DNA of 6,591 nucleotides from Pseudoxanthomonas sp. (lineage in GTDB: Bacteria; Pseudomonadota; Gammaproteobacteria; Xanthomonadales; Xanthomonadaceae). The notes beneath the pieces are model-generated. The model saw only the letters and a program-made list of their open reading frames with translations. It had not been told where the DNA came from and searched no databases. The stretch spans positions 1 through 6,591 of the forward strand of contig JAJAZJ010000170.1 of assembly GCA_026785795.1 (NCBI GenBank), in the 5' to 3' direction. This document shows positions 6,232-6,591 of this stretch, piece after piece. Position 1 is the stretch's first letter. The number at the start of each line of letters is the position of its first letter. The translations under genes and the position numbers were made by a program.

Positions 6232-6591
6232 AGCCGGTCGGCTCCGACCTGCAGGAAGCCGTCATCGATATCGCGCGGCAGGCCGCCGACGCCATTCTCG
6301 CGGTCTACGAACACGCCTTCGAAGTGGAACACAAAGCCGATGCCAGCCCGCTGACCGCGGCGGACATGGCGGCCCATCGCTGCATCGTCGACGGCCTGCA
6401 GCGGTTGACGCCCGAGTGGCCAATCCTGTCCGAGGAGGCTGCGGACATCCCGTGGGAGACGCGTCGCCACTGGCATACCTACTGGCTGGTGGATCCGCTG
6501 GACGGCACCCGCGAATTCGTGAAACGCAACGGCGAGTTCACCGTCAACATCGCCTTGATCGTGGCCGGGGTATCGGTGTTCGGCGTGGTGC
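6228..6591 (+). CDS. cysQ: 3'(2'),5'-bisphosphate nucleotidase CysQ, N-terminal part (runs off window)
   Basis: CysQ removes the 3'-phosphate from 3'-phosphoadenosine 5'-phosphate (and PAPS), clearing a by-product of sulfate assimilation. It belongs to the inositol monophosphatase superfamily. The visible 121 codons contain [16 protein letters not shown] (~38-53), the metal-binding LSEE (Glu69-Glu70), the family motif [12 protein letters not shown] (Asp89, Asp92) and [13 protein letters not shown], all in the normal order. The rest, including the second family signature, lies beyond 6591. The start chosen is the TTG overlapping the nudE stop as TTGA, giving [12 protein letters not shown]; a GTG at 6210 would add six residues. 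Neither has a clear ribosome site, which fits translational coupling to nudE. NudE and CysQ both degrade adenine nucleotide by-products, so co-transcription is sensible. Confidence 0.92.
   Translation, partial: MKPVGSDLQEAVIDIARQAADAILAVYEHAFEVEHKADASPLTAADMAAHRCIVDGLQRLTPEWPILSEEAADIPWETRRHWHTYWLVDPLDGTREFVKRNGEFTVNIALIVAGVSVFGVV

Overview
The window reads as a high-GC gammaproteobacterial chromosome of the Xanthomonadaceae type (Stenotrophomonas/Xanthomonas group). The reasons are strong G/C at third codon positions, a chemosensory-pili (Chp) block ending chpA-chpB-chpC, and a bioA-rsmE pair divergent from nudE-cysQ. No comparison could be run, so the assignment rests on recognised protein motifs.

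Region 1 (about 1-170) is odd. The plus-strand chpA frame is closed by a TGA at 10-12, although ChpA/PilL proteins normally have many more N-terminal phosphotransfer domains. On the minus strand, the first ~60 bases encode a motif very like the alphaC helix of bacterial Ser/Thr protein kinases, ending in HPD at the window edge. The two signals meet at a GCAGAR hexanucleotide repeat (136-168), which suggests a recombination or assembly junction.

Region 2 (to 4530, plus strand) holds the end of a twitching-motility chemosensory operon. It contains the C-terminal part of the hybrid kinase ChpA (Hpt, dimerisation, ATPase, CheW and receiver domains), a ChpB-like CheB-family protein whose catalytic residues appear to be lost, and a CheW-like adaptor (ChpC). 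ChpA would phosphorylate PilG/PilH-type regulators controlling type IV pili.

Region 3 (4531-5602, minus strand) holds rsmE (16S rRNA m3U1498 methyltransferase), convergent with chpC. Immediately upstream, overlapping rsmE by ATGA, is an 87-codon remnant of bioA (DAPA aminotransferase). The normal N-terminus is joined in frame to an internal segment and perhaps to the native C-terminus; the catalytic core is missing. The nonfunctional remnant still carries a good ribosome site and leads straight into rsmE.

Region 4 (5603-6591, plus strand) starts with a 74-bp divergent intergenic region. It is followed by nudE (Nudix hydrolase for ADP-ribose, NADH and similar substrates) and, overlapping by TTGA, the first 121 codons of cysQ (3'(2'),5'-bisphosphate nucleotidase), which runs off the window.

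The most notable points are the in-frame collapsed bioA, the apparent pseudo-methylesterase ChpB with a duplicated short linker motif, and the kinase/ChpA junction at the left edge. No tRNA, rRNA, CRISPR array or insertion sequence was seen, and no gap without a gene exceeds 80 bases.
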